Notes: generated from the letters alone by a model not told the origin. A DNA stretch of 46,172 bases from Deltaproteobacteria bacterium (GCA_023954745.1 JAGSHC010000021.1:1-46172); one strand, 5' to 3'; shown: positions 17,917 to 26,708, counted from the first letter of the stretch. Numbers and translations: made by a program.

Positions 17917-18438
17917 CTACTTGCCGCAGTGCTCCTGGATGGACTCAGCGACGCCCTCCATCGCACGGACCTGGATGCTTCGCAGCAACGCCCGGTGCAG
18001 GATGCTCTTGGCCTCGATGGCGTTCTCGAACTCCACCTTGCCCGAGGGGTGCACCTGCCAGAAGCCGTCGTGCTTTGCCTGGCGCCCCTTGATGAGCTTC
18101 CACTCGAGTCGAGCAGTCCCGTCGATGCTTCGGTGATAGCGAGACTCCACGGTGCCCACCGGAAAGAAGCGCTCGACGAGGGTCACGTCCTGGAAGACGC
18201 CGTCGTCCGCGTGCACGAGCACGTCTTCGAGATGGGGAAGCACCTTGCCCATGACCTTGGGGTCGGCCATCGAGGTGTAGGCGCACTGGGAGTCACCCAC
18301 GGTGAAGACTCCCTTGCGCACGTCGGACTTGCCGCGCTCCCACTGGCTCCAGGTCACTGCCCGCTCGCTGCGGCCACCGGCCAGGGCGGGAAGAAGGGCG
18401 AAGACGGCGAGGCTGATCAGAAGTAGGCGAATTCTCAC
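17917..18438 (-). CDS. Secreted START-like (SRPBCC) protein
   Basis: 173 residues with a clear signal peptide (1-20, ending ALAGG). The mature part has the pattern of a small helix-grip fold: an early helix-forming stretch (ADPKVMGKVLPHLEDV), beta strands with alternating polar residues (TLVERFFPVG, TARLEWKLIKG, DGFWQVHPSG) and a long C-terminal helix. Two Cys could form a disulfide. Function unknown; similar periplasmic proteins are thought to bind hydrophobic ligands. It lies 17 nt downstream of the MFS transporter gene on the same strand and is probably co-transcribed. The fold call is by eye and moderate. Confidence 0.6.
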   Translation of the reverse strand: MRIRLLLISLAVFALLPALAGGRSERAVTWSQWERGKSDVRKGVFTVGDSQCAYTSMADPKVMGKVLPHLEDVLVHADDGVFQDVTLVERFFPVGTVESRYHRSIDGTARLEWKLIKGRQAKHDGFWQVHPSGKVEFENAIEAKSILHRALLRSIQVRAMEGVAESIQEHCGK

Positions 18439-18455
18439 GTGTGTAACTTAGCCCT

Positions 18456-19751
18456 TCAGTGGCCGGGGGGTCCGGGATCTTCGTGACCTGAATCCACCGG
18501 GACCTGATCATGCTCATCGCCCGGACGCAGCGCGAGCACCACCGCGAGCAGCAGCCCCGCCCCGCCCACGAGAAACGGCATGTCTGGCGTGATCTCGAAC
18601 AGCGGGCCCGCCACGACCGGCCCGAGGACACGGCCACCGGAGCCCAGGGCCTGGCCCACTCCGAGGACCGCTCCTTGCTCGCTGCCGGAGACCGACTTGC
18701 TCAGGGACGCGCTCAGGGACGGCGTGTAGAGCCCCGAGCCGATGGCGAGCAAGGCCGACACGGGCAGGAGAACCCAGTAGATCCCGAGGGAGCCCACCGC
18801 AGGGATCCCGACCATGCCCACGCCAGCGACGATGAGACCGACCTGGATGAGGCGCCGCTCACCGAAGCGGCGCGAGAGCGGCCCGATGAGGCCCCCCTGG
18901 ACCACGGTCGCCACGACCCCGACGAGCAGCAGCACCCAGGTGGTGAGCAGGGTCGCCCGCTTGTGGAGAGCCGCCTGCTCGGCGCTGCCCGCCTCGGCGA
19001 GCAGCGCGTCGGGCACCCACGCGCGCTCGATGAACAGTCCCAGACATTGCTCCATCAGGGCGAACGAGGTGACCGTCACGAGGGTCAGGACGAGGAGCGG
19101 TCGCACGGCGCGGCGGCTGAACGCGGCGCGCATGGAGCCGAGCCCCTCCCCCGCCTTCTGCGCCTCGGCGCGGGCTTCGGGCGGAAGGGTCTCTGGCAGG
19201 GCGAAGAAGGCGAAGACCCAGTTGATCGCTGCCATCCCAGCCGCAGCGAACGCCGGTGCTTCGGGGCCGAGCCAGCCTCCGAGGAGACCACCGACGCCCG
19301 GTCCCACGATGAACCCCAGCCCGAAGGCCGCGCCGATGAGGCCCATCGCCTTCGCGCGGTCCTCGGGCGCGGTGATGTCCGCGAGGATCGCCTGGACGGT
19401 GGCGATGTTGGCGTTGCCGAAGCCCGACAGCATCCGTGCGGCGAACAGCATCCCGAGCGAGCCGGCGAGTCCAAAGGCGATGTAGCCCGCGATGGCGAAG
19501 GCGATGCTGACGAGCACGACCGGACGGCGACCGATGCGGTCCGAGAGTCGGCCCCACAGCGGCACGAACAGAAACTGCATCAGGGAGTAGGCGGCGCCCA
19601 GCCAGGTCACCTGGGTGGGACTGGCGCCGAACGCTTCCGCGTAGAACGGCTGGATCGGGATGATGATCCCGAAGCCGAGGAGATCGAGGAAGATCGTCAG
19701 GAAGACGAGCCCGTAGAGACGCCGACTGGCTCCGCCGGCCTCCGCGGTCAA
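18456..19751 (-). CDS. MFS transporter, TetA-like drug efflux type
   Basis: 431 residues with 12 predicted membrane segments. Segment 1 carries DLLGFGIIIPIQPFY and the loop 2-3 motif A is GRLSDRIGRRPV (67-78), both typical of the DHA1 (TetA-like) drug:proton antiporters. Motif C-like Gly-rich sequence is in segment 5 (GLGFIVGPGVGGLLGG). The substrate is unknown. The start is a TTG overlapping the stop of the small upstream gene (TTGA), with GAGGG about 8-12 nt before it. The C-terminal tail is acidic/His-rich (GDEHDQVPVDSGHEDPG). Confidence 0.88.
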   Translation of the reverse strand: MTAEAGGASRRLYGLVFLTIFLDLLGFGIIIPIQPFYAEAFGASPTQVTWLGAAYSLMQFLFVPLWGRLSDRIGRRPVVLVSIAFAIAGYIAFGLAGSLGMLFAARMLSGFGNANIATVQAILADITAPEDRAKAMGLIGAAFGLGFIVGPGVGGLLGGWLGPEAPAFAAAGMAAINWVFAFFALPETLPPEARAEAQKAGEGLGSMRAAFSRRAVRPLLVLTLVTVTSFALMEQCLGLFIERAWVPDALLAEAGSAEQAALHKRATLLTTWVLLLVGVVATVVQGGLIGPLSRRFGERRLIQVGLIVAGVGMVGIPAVGSLGIYWVLLPVSALLAIGSGLYTPSLSASLSKSVSGSEQGAVLGVGQALGSGGRVLGPVVAGPLFEITPDMPFLVGGAGLLLAVVLALRPGDEHDQVPVDSGHEDPGPPGH

Positions 19752-19957
19752 TGGGCGTGGCCCTCGCGGACGAGCTCGATCTCGCGGGGGTCGAGCTTCA
19801 CTCGCTCACCAGCGAAGGTGCAGACGGCGAGACCGTCTTCACTACCGGAGTACACCCCGTGCACGGTGTCTCCACGGCGGCGCACCCTGCTCCCAGGGTG
19901 CAGTCCGAAGAGGCGCACGCGCTCGAAGAGGCTCAGGAATCGGGACCGTCGGGGCAT
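19748..19957 (-). CDS. Small basic protein of unknown function
   Basis: 69 residues from ATG 19957. The N-terminal half is Arg-rich (MPRRSRFLSLFERVRLF). The C-terminal half looks like a small beta-barrel (GSRVRRRGDTVHGVYSG, DGLAVCTFAGERVKLDPREIELV) of SH3/KOW type. Its TGA overlaps the TTG start of the MFS transporter, the main argument that it is real. No good Shine-Dalgarno is seen. The function is not recognised. A longer open frame continues upstream to 20470, but that is antisense to the O-antigen ligase-like gene. Confidence 0.5.
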   Translation of the reverse strand: MPRRSRFLSLFERVRLFGLHPGSRVRRRGDTVHGVYSGSEDGLAVCTFAGERVKLDPREIELVREGHAH

Positions 19958-20015
19958 GGCCGGGAGGATGACACAGCGTTCGCGCGCCAGCGACAGCGGC
20001 CGGTACCCTGCCTCC

Positions 20016-21230
20016 GTGCCGTCCCCCAACGAGTCCAGCACCTTCGACCTGGCCCTCGTGCTGCTCCTCGGGGCGACTGCGTTGCTCATCCTCGCCGACG
20101 ACGCCGTTCCCTGGGGGGTCTTGGTCGGCAAGGGCGTGGGCGGCGCGCTGCTGCTCGCCAGTCTCCCACGGCTGGTGACCACCCACCGGTCGGCGACGCG
20201 CTGGCTCGTCCTCCCCGTCGCCGGCTTCGCCGCATGGTCCCTGCTGTCGCTCGCGTGGACCGTCGACCCCACCGCCACCACGCTGCGAGGCCAGCACCTG
20301 GTCATGGAGACCCTGCTCCTTGGAGCCATCGCCGCCACCTGGACGACCCGCGGATCCCGGGCTGTGGGCCTGGGCGGTGCGTTGGCGACGGGCCTGATCG
20401 CCGCAGGCTTCCTGCTGGAGCTGTGGGCGCCGGACGGCGCCCGCCTCCGGCCCTTTGGGCTGCATCCCAACCTCGCCGCGCGGGATGCGTTGCTCGGCGC
20501 CCTGCTGGGGACCCTCCTCCTTCCTCGTCAGCCCGTCTGGGGGGCGACTCTGGTCGGACTCGTCGGGGGATTCGCGGTGGGCTGCTCCTGGAGCTCCGGG
20601 GCGATCCTCGCCTCGGTGGCGGTGTGTGCGGTGCTTCTGTCGCGTCGCCGGTGGCTCCCCGCCGTTGGTGGGCTCGTCTTGGGGATGGCCGTGGGCGCGG
20701 CCGCTCTGACCTGGACCGCCGAGCAGGCCCCCCCGACCCCCACCGAGGCGCGCAAGCTCCGCTCGCCAGCCACCGCCCTGAAGGGCAGCGCCATCGAGGA
20801 GATCGGCTCCGGCCGGCTGGTGCTTTGGGGACACGCCCTGCGGGTCGCGCGGCAGAGTCCGCTGCTCGGCGCGGGAGCGGGCGCGTTCCCCGCCGCGATG
20901 GAGCCCATTCGCGCCGCCCACCAAGCGGCGGGCGGGGAGCACAGCAAACCCCGGCGCCGGGCGCACAACACCTTCCTCGAGGTGCTCGCGGAGTCGGGCC
21001 CCCTCGGACTCCTGCTGTTCGTCATGCCAGTCGCGTGGGCCGGACGGCGCGCTTGGGGCCGGAGGGACGAGGTGACGGCCGCCCTCGTGACCTTCGTCGT
21101 GGTGTCCGCCCTCACCGACTCCCTCCTTCAGCAGAAGAGCCTGTGGCTGGCGGTGTGCGTGGCGGTGCTCAGCGCCCTCGCACCACTCCCGCGAGCCAGC
21201 GAGCCGCCGTCTCCTCGGCCCAATAGGTGA
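20016..21230 (+). CDS. O-antigen ligase/polymerase-like membrane protein
   Basis: 404 residues from GTG 20016, with ~10 hydrophobic segments. The last third contains HNTFLEVLAESGPLGLLLF (from residue ~318), the conserved H-N-x-x-L-x-x-x-x-E-x-G-x-x-G motif of the WaaL/Wzy superfamily, preceded by a large extracytoplasmic loop with RLVLWGHALR. These inner-membrane enzymes join or polymerise undecaprenyl-linked glycans. No other polysaccharide genes are nearby, so the substrate is unknown. The frame is open far upstream, but that part is antisense to the MFS gene. The last 62 bases overlap the convergent hydrolase gene. Confidence 0.8.
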   Translation: MPSPNESSTFDLALVLLLGATALLILADDAVPWGVLVGKGVGGALLLASLPRLVTTHRSATRWLVLPVAGFAAWSLLSLAWTVDPTATTLRGQHLVMETLLLGAIAATWTTRGSRAVGLGGALATGLIAAGFLLELWAPDGARLRPFGLHPNLAARDALLGALLGTLLLPRQPVWGATLVGLVGGFAVGCSWSSGAILASVAVCAVLLSRRRWLPAVGGLVLGMAVGAAALTWTAEQAPPTPTEARKLRSPATALKGSAIEEIGSGRLVLWGHALRVARQSPLLGAGAGAFPAAMEPIRAAHQAAGGEHSKPRRRAHNTFLEVLAESGPLGLLLFVMPVAWAGRRAWGRRDEVTAALVTFVVVSALTDSLLQQKSLWLAVCVAVLSALAPLPRASEPPSPRPNR

Positions 21231-22173
21231 GCCCGCCTTCGGCGCGCCGACCCACGAACGCGACGTGGCCTCCCCGGAGCGAGAAGCGGGGCTCGAGCGC
21301 GGGATTGCCGGCGATGACGTCGTGTGGGATGTCGTCTTCGGCCAGGAACGGGTCGTCGGTGGACCGCAGCAGCAGGGTCGGCACCGCGATGTGTTCGAGG
21401 AAGCCGGTGGAGGAGGAGCGCCGGTAGTAGTCGTCCGCGCCTTCGAACCCATGCAGGGGCGCGGTGAGGTGCTCATCGAAGCCTCGCAGGGTGCGGGCCT
21501 GGAGAGCTCCGTCGACGTTGGCGTGCTCCCTCAGCTCGTCCCGGCGGAGCGCCAGCTTGCTCTGGAGCCGGCGACGCAGGTACGCGCTGTACACCCGGCT
21601 GAAGCCCGACTCGATGCGCTGCACGCAGCGGCCCAGGTCAAAGGGGGCCGAGACCGACACTGCGGCCGAGATCGGCGTGCTCTCCCCCCACTCCCCGAGC
21701 ATCTTGAGGAGCACGTTGCCCCCCAGCGAAAAGCCGATGGCCACCAGGGGCGCGTCCGGGAAGCGATCGCGAAGGCGCTCCACCACCATGCGCGGGTCCG
21801 TGGTCTCGCCGGCGTGGTAGGCCCGAGGGAGGGACGGTGGCCGCCCTCCGCAGGTGCGGAAGTTGAGTCCCACAGGCCGAATCCCCACCGCGGCGAACTC
21901 CTTGTAGGACTGGTGGGCGTAGCTGGTGCGCGCGCACCCCTCGAGGCCGTGCAAGAGCAGGCCGATGGGGGCCTCGTCTCCGAGAGTGCTCCACTCGGCC
22001 CCCGGCACGTCAGCGAAGTCCACCTCCACCGCGTCCCCGTCGGGGGTCTCCCACTGCTCGCGGCGAAAGGCGACGCCGGTCTCGGGCCGCAGGAAGCGCG
22101 CCGCCAGCGTCTGCCGGTGCGGCCCCCGAAGCAGCGGGTGGGGGTCGAACGTCTCGCTCAACGGCGCCACCAC
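21169..22173 (-). CDS. YheT/ABHD1-like alpha/beta hydrolase
   Basis: 334 residues, typical for the YheT (COG0429) family. The N-terminal signature FDPHPLLRGPHRQT is characteristic, followed by the oxyanion region LLLHGLEG (72-79), nucleophile elbow GFSLGG with Ser149, an Asp in STDDP (~273) and catalytic His303 in RGGHVAF. An esterase or lipase-like activity is expected; physiological substrates in bacteria are not established. The ATG lies 16 nt inside the 3' end of the AAA ATPase gene, so it is the last gene of that operon. Its 3' end overlaps the convergent O-antigen ligase-like gene by 62 nt. Confidence 0.88.
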   Translation of the reverse strand: MVAPLSETFDPHPLLRGPHRQTLAARFLRPETGVAFRREQWETPDGDAVEVDFADVPGAEWSTLGDEAPIGLLLHGLEGCARTSYAHQSYKEFAAVGIRPVGLNFRTCGGRPPSLPRAYHAGETTDPRMVVERLRDRFPDAPLVAIGFSLGGNVLLKMLGEWGESTPISAAVSVSAPFDLGRCVQRIESGFSRVYSAYLRRRLQSKLALRRDELREHANVDGALQARTLRGFDEHLTAPLHGFEGADDYYRRSSSTGFLEHIAVPTLLLRSTDDPFLAEDDIPHDVIAGNPALEPRFSLRGGHVAFVGRRAEGGLTYWAEETAARWLAGVVRGR

Positions 22174-23387
22174 CGGGAGCGGGGCTTCTTCTTCCGGTCC
22201 TCGATGAAGGAGACCAGGTCGTCGTAGAGCCCGCCGGAGTTGGCGAAGGTCGCGTAGTTCTTCGCGGTGGAGAACCAGTCACTCGTGCTGGCTCGTGCGC
22301 CATCGAGGGCCCCGATGAGATCGTCGTTGCCCAGGTCTCGCTCGGTGCCAGTGAGGAGCGCCTCCTTGAGGGGGCCTTCGACGGCACGCTCGATGAGGTC
22401 CTCGAGATCGGCCCCCGAGAGACCGTCGGTCTCGGCCACGAGCTTCTTCATGTCGAGGTCGCCCGCCACCGGGCGGTCCCGCAGGTGCAAGCGCAAGATC
22501 TCTCCCCGCGCTGCGTCGTCAGGGGGTGGCACGAAGACCACGCGGTCGAATCGCCCGGGGCGGAGCAGGGCGGAGTCCACGTGCCAGGGCGCGTTCGTCG
22601 CGGCCATCACGAGCACCCGGTCGTTGGCCGAGTCCACCCCATCCATCTCGGCCAGCAGTTGGTTCACCAGGGTGCGGCCCGGCCCCTGACGAAGCTGCTG
22701 GCGGCTGGCTCCAATGGCCTCCACCTCGTCGAAGAAGAGGACCGCGGGAGCGCGCCGCCTCGCCTCGTCGAACAGGGCGCTCAGCTTCGCCTCGCTGTTC
22801 CCGAACCACATGTCGAGGACCTCGTTGATGGCGACGTTCATGAAGGTGGCGCCCACCTCGCCGGCCGTGGCGCGCGCGAGGAGGGTCTTGCCGCAACCCG
22901 GAGGGCCGTAGAGCATCATGCCGCCCCCGCGCTTCTTGCCGTATCTGGCGAAGACCTCGGGCTTCTGGAACGGCAGCACGATCTTCATGCGGATCGTGTC
23001 CTTGAGCTCGTCGAGCCCACCGACGTCGGAGAAGTCCACGTCATCGCGCTCGGGCTCGAGGGCGAGGGGGTCCTTCGTGGGGCCTCGTCCCCCCTTCAGC
23101 ACCTGGAAGCCTCCCTTTCGCGCGCCGAGGCTCGTGACGTTGTTGGGCGGGTCGGTGTGTTCCTCGTCCTCCTCCTCGGGCCCGAAGGTGGCGACGATCT
23201 GCGCCGCGCGGGCGCGCTGCTCCCCGGTGAGATGGGCGATGGCGGCCGCAGCGGCTTCGGCGGCCTCGTTCTCCCGTCCCAGCTCCGCGAGCAGCTCCGC
23301 CACCTGAAGGCGCAAGGGCCCGTTGTCGGGGGAGACGGCGAGGGCGGCGCGGAGGCCAGCGAGAGTGCGCTCGAGCAGGTCGGACAT
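22158..23387 (-). CDS. AAA ATPase with N-terminal TPR-like helices
   Basis: 409 residues. The N-terminus (~1-65) is helical and TPR-like; an acidic linker follows (EEEDEEH). One AAA module of the VPS4/katanin/CDC48 type begins at VGGLDELKD (~122): Walker A GPPGCGKT (161-168), pore loop around MWFG (193-196), Walker B FFDEVEA (218-224), sensor 1 AATN, and Arg fingers in LLRPGRFDR (274-282). It lacks the FtsH protease motif and a second AAA ring, so it is probably an unfoldase or remodeler. It sits 15 nt after the TPR gene and overlaps the hydrolase gene by 16 nt; its partners are unknown. Confidence 0.88.
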   Translation of the reverse strand: MSDLLERTLAGLRAALAVSPDNGPLRLQVAELLAELGRENEAAEAAAAAIAHLTGEQRARAAQIVATFGPEEEDEEHTDPPNNVTSLGARKGGFQVLKGGRGPTKDPLALEPERDDVDFSDVGGLDELKDTIRMKIVLPFQKPEVFARYGKKRGGGMMLYGPPGCGKTLLARATAGEVGATFMNVAINEVLDMWFGNSEAKLSALFDEARRRAPAVLFFDEVEAIGASRQQLRQGPGRTLVNQLLAEMDGVDSANDRVLVMAATNAPWHVDSALLRPGRFDRVVFVPPPDDAARGEILRLHLRDRPVAGDLDMKKLVAETDGLSGADLEDLIERAVEGPLKEALLTGTERDLGNDDLIGALDGARASTSDWFSTAKNYATFANSGGLYDDLVSFIEDRKKKPRSRWWRR

Positions 23388-23402
23388 CGTGTCTCCAGCG
23401 GC

Positions 23403-24341
23403 TCAGGTCAGCCAGGGATAGCTTCGGCGAAGCAGGGCGCGCGTGATGGGCCCAGCGAACCAGGTGTACGCACAAAAGCCGAAGTACACCGCCGTCAGGA
23501 GGTCCATCGCAGCCTGGTTTCCAGGCGGAACCACCGCGCGGGCGGTTTCATAGAGAGCCCACAACCCGAACAACACGCCGAGCTGCCCGTCCTGTCCCAG
23601 GCGCGACATCATCTGCCCGAACCAGAGCATGGGTCGGTAGAAGGGCGACTTGCCCTTCACCAGTTCGGAGAGCCCGCGAATCGCGAGGGGGTCCGCCGGG
23701 TCGAGGCGAAGCGCCTCCCGGAACGCATCTTCGGCCTCCTGGTTCTTGGCGCCGCGCAGCAGCACGAGCCCGAGGATGGAGTGGGCCTGCGCCGACTGCG
23801 GGTTGAGGCGGAGCGAGGTGCGCACCGCGTCTTCGCTGATGGTCCAGTGGCGCGGGTGCACGTAGAGGAGAAGCCGAGCCCTCAGGGTGTGCAGCCACGG
23901 CAGGTCGGGGTCGAGGGAGAGAGCGAGCTCGGCTCGCTGGAGCGCTTCGACGTTCCGGTCGCCATAGGACAGCAGGTTCGCGTAGGTGGCGTGGGCGCCG
24001 GCCCAGTTGGGGTCGATCTGCAGCGCCCGACGAATGGACTCCTCCGACTCCGCGAACCGGCCGAGGGAGGTCAGAGCGAAGGCCCGGAACAGGTGGCCGT
24101 CCTCGGAGTCGGGGTGCAGGGCGATGGCGGCTTCGGCGGCCTCGAGGGCGGCCTGGTTCTCGTCCTGCTGGCGCAGGATGCGAGACAGCGCGAGGTGGCC
24201 GGACGGGTGCGAGGGGTTGGCGGCGATGAAGTCCATCGCGAGCTCCTTCGCCCGGACGCTCTGTCCGACATCGATGAGGTTGCCCACCGCCCGCTGGAAC
24301 GCGCCGGGGTCCGACAGGACCGATTCTCTGCCGTCGTCCAT
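23403..24341 (-). CDS. TPR protein with C-terminal membrane segments
   Basis: 312 residues from ATG 24341, which overlaps the upstream stop as TGATG. Residues ~15-235 contain about six tetratricopeptide repeats (for example GHLFRAFALTSLGRFAESEESI, then AHSILGLVLLRGAKNQEAEDAF with Pro-containing turns). Residues ~240-300 hold two hydrophobic segments, so the repeats are likely membrane-tethered. No enzymatic motif. In operon with a small membrane protein, an AAA ATPase and a hydrolase; a scaffold role for the AAA protein is inference. Confidence 0.8.
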   Translation of the reverse strand: MDDGRESVLSDPGAFQRAVGNLIDVGQSVRAKELAMDFIAANPSHPSGHLALSRILRQQDENQAALEAAEAAIALHPDSEDGHLFRAFALTSLGRFAESEESIRRALQIDPNWAGAHATYANLLSYGDRNVEALQRAELALSLDPDLPWLHTLRARLLLYVHPRHWTISEDAVRTSLRLNPQSAQAHSILGLVLLRGAKNQEAEDAFREALRLDPADPLAIRGLSELVKGKSPFYRPMLWFGQMMSRLGQDGQLGVLFGLWALYETARAVVPPGNQAAMDLLTAVYFGFCAYTWFAGPITRALLRRSYPWLT

Positions 24342-24826
24342 CAGGAGCCACTCAGGAAGACGAGGATCGGGGCCACCAGGGTGAAGGCCACCTTGTTCGG
24401 CAGGAGGAGCAGGGCGGCGAAGGCCGGCATGATCGCCCACATCAGCGGGATCTCTGCCCCCTCGAGGTGCTCGTGCCCTCGGACGTGGGAGTTCATGAGC
24501 TTGTAGAGCGCAAAACCCAGCGCCACCGAGAGCAGGCGCCCTCCGAAGAAGAGGAGAGCGGAGCTCGGTTCGGCCCCCATCATCTGCGCGGCGTAGAACG
24601 GAGCGAGCGGGGTGACGAACCCCACGAGCCCCACCGCGAGAGTGGCCGCCGCGAGACCCACGCGCCGCAAGCTGAGGGCAAACACCACCGCCGCCGCGGC
24701 CGTCGGCACGATGCCGATGAGCAGTGCGAGGTAGATGTACGCCACCGCGGGGAGCTGCGGAAACGCCCCGAGGCGGGCGTCGGGCTCCTTGGTGAGGAGG
24801 GGCCCGGGATCGACGAAGTCAGGCAT
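24341..24826 (-). CDS. Small four-helix membrane protein, unknown function
   Basis: 161 residues with four hydrophobic segments (~28-52, 57-78, 88-108, 128-158). A short soluble N-terminus carries DFVDPGPLLTKEPDARLG. No family recognised. Ends in TGATG shared with the TPR gene, and is the first gene of a four-gene minus-strand operon. The FNR/CRP-like site at 24869-24882 lies 43 nt upstream of its ATG as well as upstream of the divergent radical SAM gene. Confidence 0.7.
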   Translation of the reverse strand: MPDFVDPGPLLTKEPDARLGAFPQLPAVAYIYLALLIGIVPTAAAAVVFALSLRRVGLAAATLAVGLVGFVTPLAPFYAAQMMGAEPSSALLFFGGRLLSVALGFALYKLMNSHVRGHEHLEGAEIPLMWAIMPAFAALLLLPNKVAFTLVAPILVFLSGS

Positions 24827-24868
24827 GGAAGCCGGGACGATAGCGGGGCGGGAGTTGTTCGAACCCCT

Positions 24869-24882
24869 CTGATTCAGATCAA
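24869..24882. promoter_or_regulatory. FNR/CRP-family box
   Basis: CTGAT-tcag-ATCAA matches 9 of 10 positions of the FNR consensus TTGAT-N4-ATCAA (read on the minus strand: TTGAT-ctga-ATCAG). It lies in the 119-base gap between the divergent membrane protein gene and the radical SAM gene. Its centre (24875.5) is 70 bases before ATG 24946, which would suit activation from -41.5 with transcription starting near 24917. Confidence 0.5.
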
Positions 24883-24945
24883 CCGCGGGGTGAAGATGGA
24901 GCAGTGTCAGCCGCCACAGCCTCGGGTCCGTGTCAGCGTCCAGCC

Positions 24946-26550
24946 ATGCAACCCACCGCCCATCGCCCGACCGATGCGACCGCCCGCCGGGCCCGACGCA
25001 TTCTGCTCGTCCATCCCCTCTTCCCCGTGACCTACTGGGGGTTCCAGTACGCCCTCCCCATGTCGGGCCGGCGGGCGAACCTTCCTCCCTTGGGCCTGGC
25101 GACCCTCGCGGCGCTGCTCCCCGACACCTGGGAGCTGAAGCTCGTGGACATGAACGTCGCCGATCTACGCGACGAGGACCTCCGGTGGGCCGACCTGGCC
25201 TTTGTGGGCGGAATGAGGGTGCAAGCCCCTTCGATGCTCGACGTGCTCGAGCGGGCCTCGATCCTCGGGCTCCGCACGGTCGTGGGAGGGCCTGCGCCCA
25301 CGAGCGATCCAGACCTGTTCGCCGAGGCCAACGTCGTCTTCCGGGGCGAGGCCGAAGGCCGGATCGATGCGCTCATCGCGGCCATCGACGCTCCCGACGA
25401 GCACGTCGTCGTCGCGCAGTCCGAGCAATACCCAGACCCCAAGACCTTCTCCGTGCCGCGGTTCGACCTCTTCGAGGTGGAGGCGTACGGCGCCATGTCC
25501 CTGCAGTACTCCCGCGGCTGCCCGTTCAAGTGCGAGTTCTGCGACATCGTGCAGCTCTTCGGCCGCGTCCCCCGCCCCAAGAGCTCGGACCTGCTCCTCG
25601 CAGAGTTCGAGGCCATCCGGGCAACCGGATACCGGGGCACGGTGTTCGTCGTGGACGACAACTTCATCGGGAATCGGAAGGCAGTGCGGCGCATGCTCCC
25701 CGACCTCGTGGCGTGGCAGCAAGACCGTCAGTACCCCTTCGATCTCATGACCGAGGCGAGCGTCAACCTCGCTGACGACGCGACCCTGCTCACCGGAATG
25801 GTGCAGGCGGGCTTCACCTCAGTGTTCCTCGGGTTGGAGACCCCGTCGCTCGAGGCGCTCCACGAGGCGGGCAAGACCCAGAACACGCGCAAGCCGCTCT
25901 CCGAGTCCGTGCAGGAGATCACCGAGGCGGGGCTTGAGGTCATGGGTGGGTTCATCGTGGGCTTCGACTCCGACGGAGCGGAGGTCTTCGAGGCCCAGCG
26001 CGCGTTCATCGAGGACAGCCCGATCCCCATGGCGATGATCGGCCCCCTCATGGCGCTACCGGAGACAGACCTGTGGGCCCGGCTCTCCCGCGAGGGGCGC
26101 CTCCGGCTCCAAGGGACGGGGAACGACGGCGACCAGTTCGGCCGACCCAACTTCGTCCCCGCCATGGACGAGGAGACGCTGCTCACTGGGTACGGGCGAC
26201 TGGTCGCCCAGCTCTACACGGCGGACGCGTACTACGACCGCTGCGAGCGGGTCCTGGACCTCGCTCCGCCGTCCCCCGGCCTGCGCGCCCCGGACCCACG
26301 AGACCTCGTCCACTTCGCACGCACGGCCTGGACCATCGGGGTCCGCTCGCCCCGGCGCCGCCGGTTCTGGCGGCTTCTCGCCGTCGCGCTGCGGCGCCAG
26401 CCCAAGGCGTTCTCCTGGGCCGTCGTCCGGGCAATGATTGGGGAGCACCTGATTCGGTACACGGAGGAGCAGGTGGTGCCCCGGATCCGGGACGCGGTGG
26501 CCGAGGTCCGTCGGGAGCGACGCGAAGAGGCGGTGGCCCGCTACGCGTAG
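24946..26550 (+). CDS. B12-binding radical SAM protein (HpnP/DUF4070-like)
   Basis: 534 residues from ATG 24946; GTG 24904 is an in-frame alternative but would precede the start site predicted from the FNR-like box. A Rossmann-like cobalamin-binding domain (~18-150) contains LPPLGLATLAALLP and the paired DMNVADLRDEDLRWAD / VFVGGM-type segment seen in this family. The radical SAM core has CPFKCEFC with Cys192, Cys196 and Cys199 for the 4Fe-4S cluster and GGE-like SAM contacts. A C-terminal DUF4070-like region follows (~380-520). Known relatives methylate unactivated carbons (for example hopanoids by HpnP); the substrate here is not determined. Oxygen-sensitive chemistry fits possible FNR-type control. 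Confidence 0.82.
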   Translation: MQPTAHRPTDATARRARRILLVHPLFPVTYWGFQYALPMSGRRANLPPLGLATLAALLPDTWELKLVDMNVADLRDEDLRWADLAFVGGMRVQAPSMLDVLERASILGLRTVVGGPAPTSDPDLFAEANVVFRGEAEGRIDALIAAIDAPDEHVVVAQSEQYPDPKTFSVPRFDLFEVEAYGAMSLQYSRGCPFKCEFCDIVQLFGRVPRPKSSDLLLAEFEAIRATGYRGTVFVVDDNFIGNRKAVRRMLPDLVAWQQDRQYPFDLMTEASVNLADDATLLTGMVQAGFTSVFLGLETPSLEALHEAGKTQNTRKPLSESVQEITEAGLEVMGGFIVGFDSDGAEVFEAQRAFIEDSPIPMAMIGPLMALPETDLWARLSREGRLRLQGTGNDGDQFGRPNFVPAMDEETLLTGYGRLVAQLYTADAYYDRCERVLDLAPPSPGLRAPDPRDLVHFARTAWTIGVRSPRRRRFWRLLAVALRRQPKAFSWAVVRAMIGEHLIRYTEEQVVPRIRDAVAEVRRERREEAVARYA

Positions 26551-26708
26551 GAGTGCAAGGTCGCCGCGATCTCGGACCACTGCCCGCCGAGCAGCCGCCC
26601 GGCCATGGGGTGGGACCTCGCGGGTCGGGCCGCGGGAGCCGCGCTCGTGATGACCGCCGGGGGCCTGGGATGGAACCTGAGGACGGCGCTTTCAGTGAGA
26701 GGCCGGGG

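Noticed and set aside
18510-20015. Extension of the O-antigen ligase-like frame 1500 bases upstream
   Set aside because: It is antisense to the MFS gene and reads as charged low-complexity sequence; GTG 20016 gives the natural hydrophobic N-terminus.
26541-26606. 21-codon minus-strand ORF after the radical SAM gene
   Set aside because: Short, no ribosome binding site and no neighbour to support it; the CTACGCGTAG palindrome creates stops on both strands by coincidence.
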